From JAVJUV01 sp040220415 (lineage in GTDB: Bacteria > Pseudomonadota > Alphaproteobacteria > Rhodobacterales > Rhodobacteraceae): a stretch of 64,000 nucleotides of DNA. The stretch is taken from positions 62,001 through 126,000 of the forward strand of contig JAVJUV010000119.1 in the NCBI GenBank assembly GCA_040220415.1. Direction: 5' to 3'. Positions 62,163 to 64,000 of the stretch are shown here, one piece after another. The notes under the pieces were generated by a model. The model was not told where the DNA came from, ran no database searches, and worked only from the letters and a program-made list of their open reading frames with translations. Numbering within the stretch: the stretch's first letter is position 1; the number at the start of each line of letters is the position of its first letter. The position numbers and the translations under genes were made by a program.

Positions 62163-62894
62163 TCAGAGAACACGGCGCAAGAACGCCCGCGTTCGCTCCC
62201 GTTCCGGTGCGCCAAAGACCCTGGCGGGCGGTCCTTCCTCGAGAATGACGCCGGCATCCAGAAAGCACACCTTGTCCGCCAGTTCGCGCGCAAACCCCAT
62301 CTCGTGGGTCGCCAGCACCATCGTCATCCCCTCTTCCCGAAGCTGGCGAAGCACATCCAGAACCTCGCCCACCAGTTCGGGATCAAGCGCCGACGTGATC
62401 TCGTCGAACAGCATGATCTCCGGTTTCATCGCCAGCGCCCGGACAATCGCCACCCGCTGCTGCTGCCCCCCTGAAAGCTGGTCGGGATAGTGCTCCATCC
62501 GGTCTTTTAGCCCAAATCTTTCAAAGAGTTGAGTGATCTCCGGCAACAGGGCTTCGCGCGTCATCCCCTTGACCCGCCGCGGCGCGAGCATGGCGTTTTC
62601 GACCGCATTCATGTGTGGGAAAAGGTTGTAGCTCTGAAACACCATCCCGATCCTCTGACGAACCGCCTGAGGGTCAAGTCCCGGCACCGAGATGTCCTCT
62701 CCGTCCAGCCAAATCTCGCCGTCGTCGATGGGTTCAAGCAGGTTCAGACACCTGAGAAGCGTGGACTTCCCGGACCCGGACGCTCCGATCAGGCAGACCA
62801 TTTCGCCCTCATCCACGCACAAGTCGATGCCCCTGCACACCTCGTTCGCGCCGAAAGCCTTGCGGACTCCTCTCGCTTCCAGTTTGGCGGTCAA
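62163..62894 (-). CDS. Polar amino acid ABC transporter ATPase (GlnQ/HisP type)
   Basis: 243-residue ATPase. Walker A CLIGASGSGKSTLLRCLNLL, signature DQLSGGQQQRVAIVRALAMK, Walker B IMLFDEITSALDPELVGEVL. The start is TTG at 62892-62894, overlapping the permease stop as TTGA, with GAGAG upstream. No ATG lies near the family start. Substrate not determined; the permease and binding protein are next to it. Confidence 0.92.
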   Translation of the reverse strand: MTAKLEARGVRKAFGANEVCRGIDLCVDEGEMVCLIGASGSGKSTLLRCLNLLEPIDDGEIWLDGEDISVPGLDPQAVRQRIGMVFQSYNLFPHMNAVENAMLAPRRVKGMTREALLPEITQLFERFGLKDRMEHYPDQLSGGQQQRVAIVRALAMKPEIMLFDEITSALDPELVGEVLDVLRQLREEGMTMVLATHEMGFARELADKVCFLDAGVILEEGPPARVFGAPERERTRAFLRRVL

Positions 62895-63703
62895 GACCGT
62901 TCTCTCAACTGCCGCGCCAAAAGGTAATCGGCATACCGCGTCGCCGGAATCGTGACCGCCAGAAAAATCAACGCCGCCCCCACGTAAGGCGTGAAGTTCG
63001 CCAGTAGCGACTTATAGACGCCAGCCTGCCGGAAGATCTCGACGGGACCGATAAACGACAGTAATGCAACGTCTTTTTGCAGCGCAATGAACAAGTTCAT
63101 GTTCGCCGGAACCACCCTGCGGACCGCCTGCGGCAGGATCACGTAGCGCATCGTATCGGCGTTCGAAAGGCCCAGCGACGCCGCCGCCGACCGTTGGCTC
63201 TGATGGATCGATTCGATGCCTGTCCGGAACACCTCGGCCACATACGCCGCATAGGTCAGCACCAGCGCCACGGTGCCCCACAGGTAGGGCGAATTCCACG
63301 GTCTGGGCAGCCCCAGCCCAGGCACACCGAAACCGATCAGGTAGATGACCAGGATCACCGGAACGCCGCGAAAAATGTCCGTATAGACCATGCCGAACAG
63401 GCGCAGCGGATATAGAGCAGGCGATCTCACATCCCGGGCAAGTGCCACCAGCAGGCCCAACACGAAGATCAGCGGTGCAGACCATGCGAAAATCGCCACG
63501 TCCAGAAGGAATGCCTCCAAAAGCCCCGGAAAGGTCTTCGCAAAAACATCGGCGTTGAAAAAGCTTTTCTTCACCGCCTCCCACCCGGGCGCCAGCGGAA
63601 TCAGAACGAGCAGGGCAGCAAAAACCGCCAAGGTCGACAACGCGGCGATCGAGTTCGATCGCCGCCTGATCTTCGCTTCGTATACTTGTCGCCTGGTAGC
63701 CAA
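62891..63703 (-). CDS. Polar amino acid ABC transporter permease
   Basis: 270-residue permease with five to six hydrophobic segments. Docking (EAA-like) loop AAASLGLSNADTMRYVILPQ. Conserved FRGVPVILVIYLIGFGVPGL upstream. Only one permease gene is visible, so it may act as a homodimer. It is coupled to the ATPase (TTGA) and starts 3 bases after the binding-protein stop. Confidence 0.92.
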   Translation of the reverse strand: MATRRQVYEAKIRRRSNSIAALSTLAVFAALLVLIPLAPGWEAVKKSFFNADVFAKTFPGLLEAFLLDVAIFAWSAPLIFVLGLLVALARDVRSPALYPLRLFGMVYTDIFRGVPVILVIYLIGFGVPGLGLPRPWNSPYLWGTVALVLTYAAYVAEVFRTGIESIHQSQRSAAASLGLSNADTMRYVILPQAVRRVVPANMNLFIALQKDVALLSFIGPVEIFRQAGVYKSLLANFTPYVGAALIFLAVTIPATRYADYLLARQLRERS

Positions 63704-63706
63704 GTC

Positions 63707-64000
63707 CTACTCGATGACCGGGACGCCCGTCGTCTCGGACAGCCATTCGGACTCGATGGCTGCCAAGGTACCATCTTCCTTCATCGCCATCAGAGCGCCG
63801 TCAACGCACTCCCTCAAGGGATTTCCTTCCTCCATCAACAGTCCGAATTCATCCGGGTTCTGACTGCGTTCGGCAGGAAACTGACCAAGGATCACGCCGT
63901 CCTCCAGAACCACGGCACCGAGGTAGAGGGCGGTGGGCAGGTCGAATAACGCCGCGTCGATCTGATTGGCCTTCATCGCTTCGACAACGTCTGCATTGTC
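63707..64000 (-). CDS. Amino acid ABC transporter substrate-binding protein, 5' part outside window
   Basis: Last 97 codons of a family-3 solute-binding protein (IDAALFDLPTALYLGAVVLE and GLLMEEGNPLRECVDGALMA). The start and signal peptide are beyond the window. The reading is open from base 64000 to the TAG at 63709-63707. The ligand cannot be judged. Confidence 0.85.
   Translation of the reverse strand, partial: DNADVVEAMKANQIDAALFDLPTALYLGAVVLEDGVILGQFPAERSQNPDEFGLLMEEGNPLRECVDGALMAMKEDGTLAAIESEWLSETTGVPVIE

Noticed and set aside
1..64000. CRISPR arrays, rRNA genes, prophage or integrase genes
   Set aside because: I looked for regular repeat-spacer patterns, rRNA signatures and integrase motifs and saw none; the only tRNA found is at 53256-53332.

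Overview
This window carries an almost complete photosynthesis gene cluster (about 2.9-47.6 kb) from a purple or aerobic anoxygenic phototrophic alphaproteobacterium of the Rhodobacterales/Rhodobacteraceae type. Evidence for this is the conserved superoperon order, pufX after pufM with no pufC in between, the spheroidene branch genes crtA/C/D/F, a light-independent protochlorophyllide reductase (bchLNB), and operators of the PpsR/CrtJ type (TGT-N12-ACA). The only Mg-protoporphyrin ester cyclase seen is the oxygen-dependent AcsF; no bchE and no puc genes are in the window. The species cannot be named from the sequence alone.

Layout. 1-2889: a truncated sugar ABC permease diverges from a LacI-type regulator and a metallo-beta-lactamase-fold hydrolase. 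2966-18843 (minus): bchF-N-B-H-L-M-lhaA-puhA-B-C-orf98-acsF-puhE-hemA-cycA, mostly joined by 4-base ATGA overlaps and ended by a strong terminator at 2897-2927. 19145-25369 (plus): ppaA (aerR), ppsR, bchG, bch2, bchP, idi. 25442-37627 (minus): crtE-crtF, then bchC-X-(small ORF)-Y-Z-pufQ-B-A-L-M-X, then a structured RNA with a terminator and dxs. 37729-40130 (plus): crtD-crtC, overlapping. 40134-43195 (minus): crtI-crtB-tspO. 43324-47578 (plus): crtA-bchI-bchD-bchO. Eleven PpsR-type palindromes sit at all the divergent promoters and in front of ppaA and bchG.

Downstream accessory part (47.6-64 kb): a gene-poor stretch; an operon of a di-haem MauG/CCP-like peroxidase, two periplasmic cupredoxins and a PAS-containing chemotaxis-type receptor; an elongator tRNA-Met; a LIV-type ABC transporter operon with a small unknown gene, divergent from pxpBC (5-oxoprolinase subunits); a phospholipase-D-fold cardiolipin-synthase-like protein; and a polar amino acid ABC transporter cut by the window end.

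How it works together: HemA starts tetrapyrrole synthesis; BchIDH, BchM, AcsF, BchLNB, BchF, BchXYZ, BchC, BchG and BchP make bacteriochlorophyll a. Dxs and Idi supply isoprenoid precursors, and the Crt enzymes make spheroidene/spheroidenone. PuhA, PufLM, PufBA and PufX form the RC-LH1 core, assembled with help of LhaA, PuhB, PuhC, PuhE and PufQ. Cytochrome c2 returns electrons to the reaction centre. PpsR and the cobalamin-binding antirepressor PpaA tie expression to oxygen and light.

The most interesting unexplained signals are a pseudoknot-capable terminator RNA between pufX and dxs, an unlisted 50-codon ORF between bchX and bchY, predicted leaderless mRNAs for bchG, crtI and crtD, a probable AUU start in crtA, and the missing canonical start for crtC.
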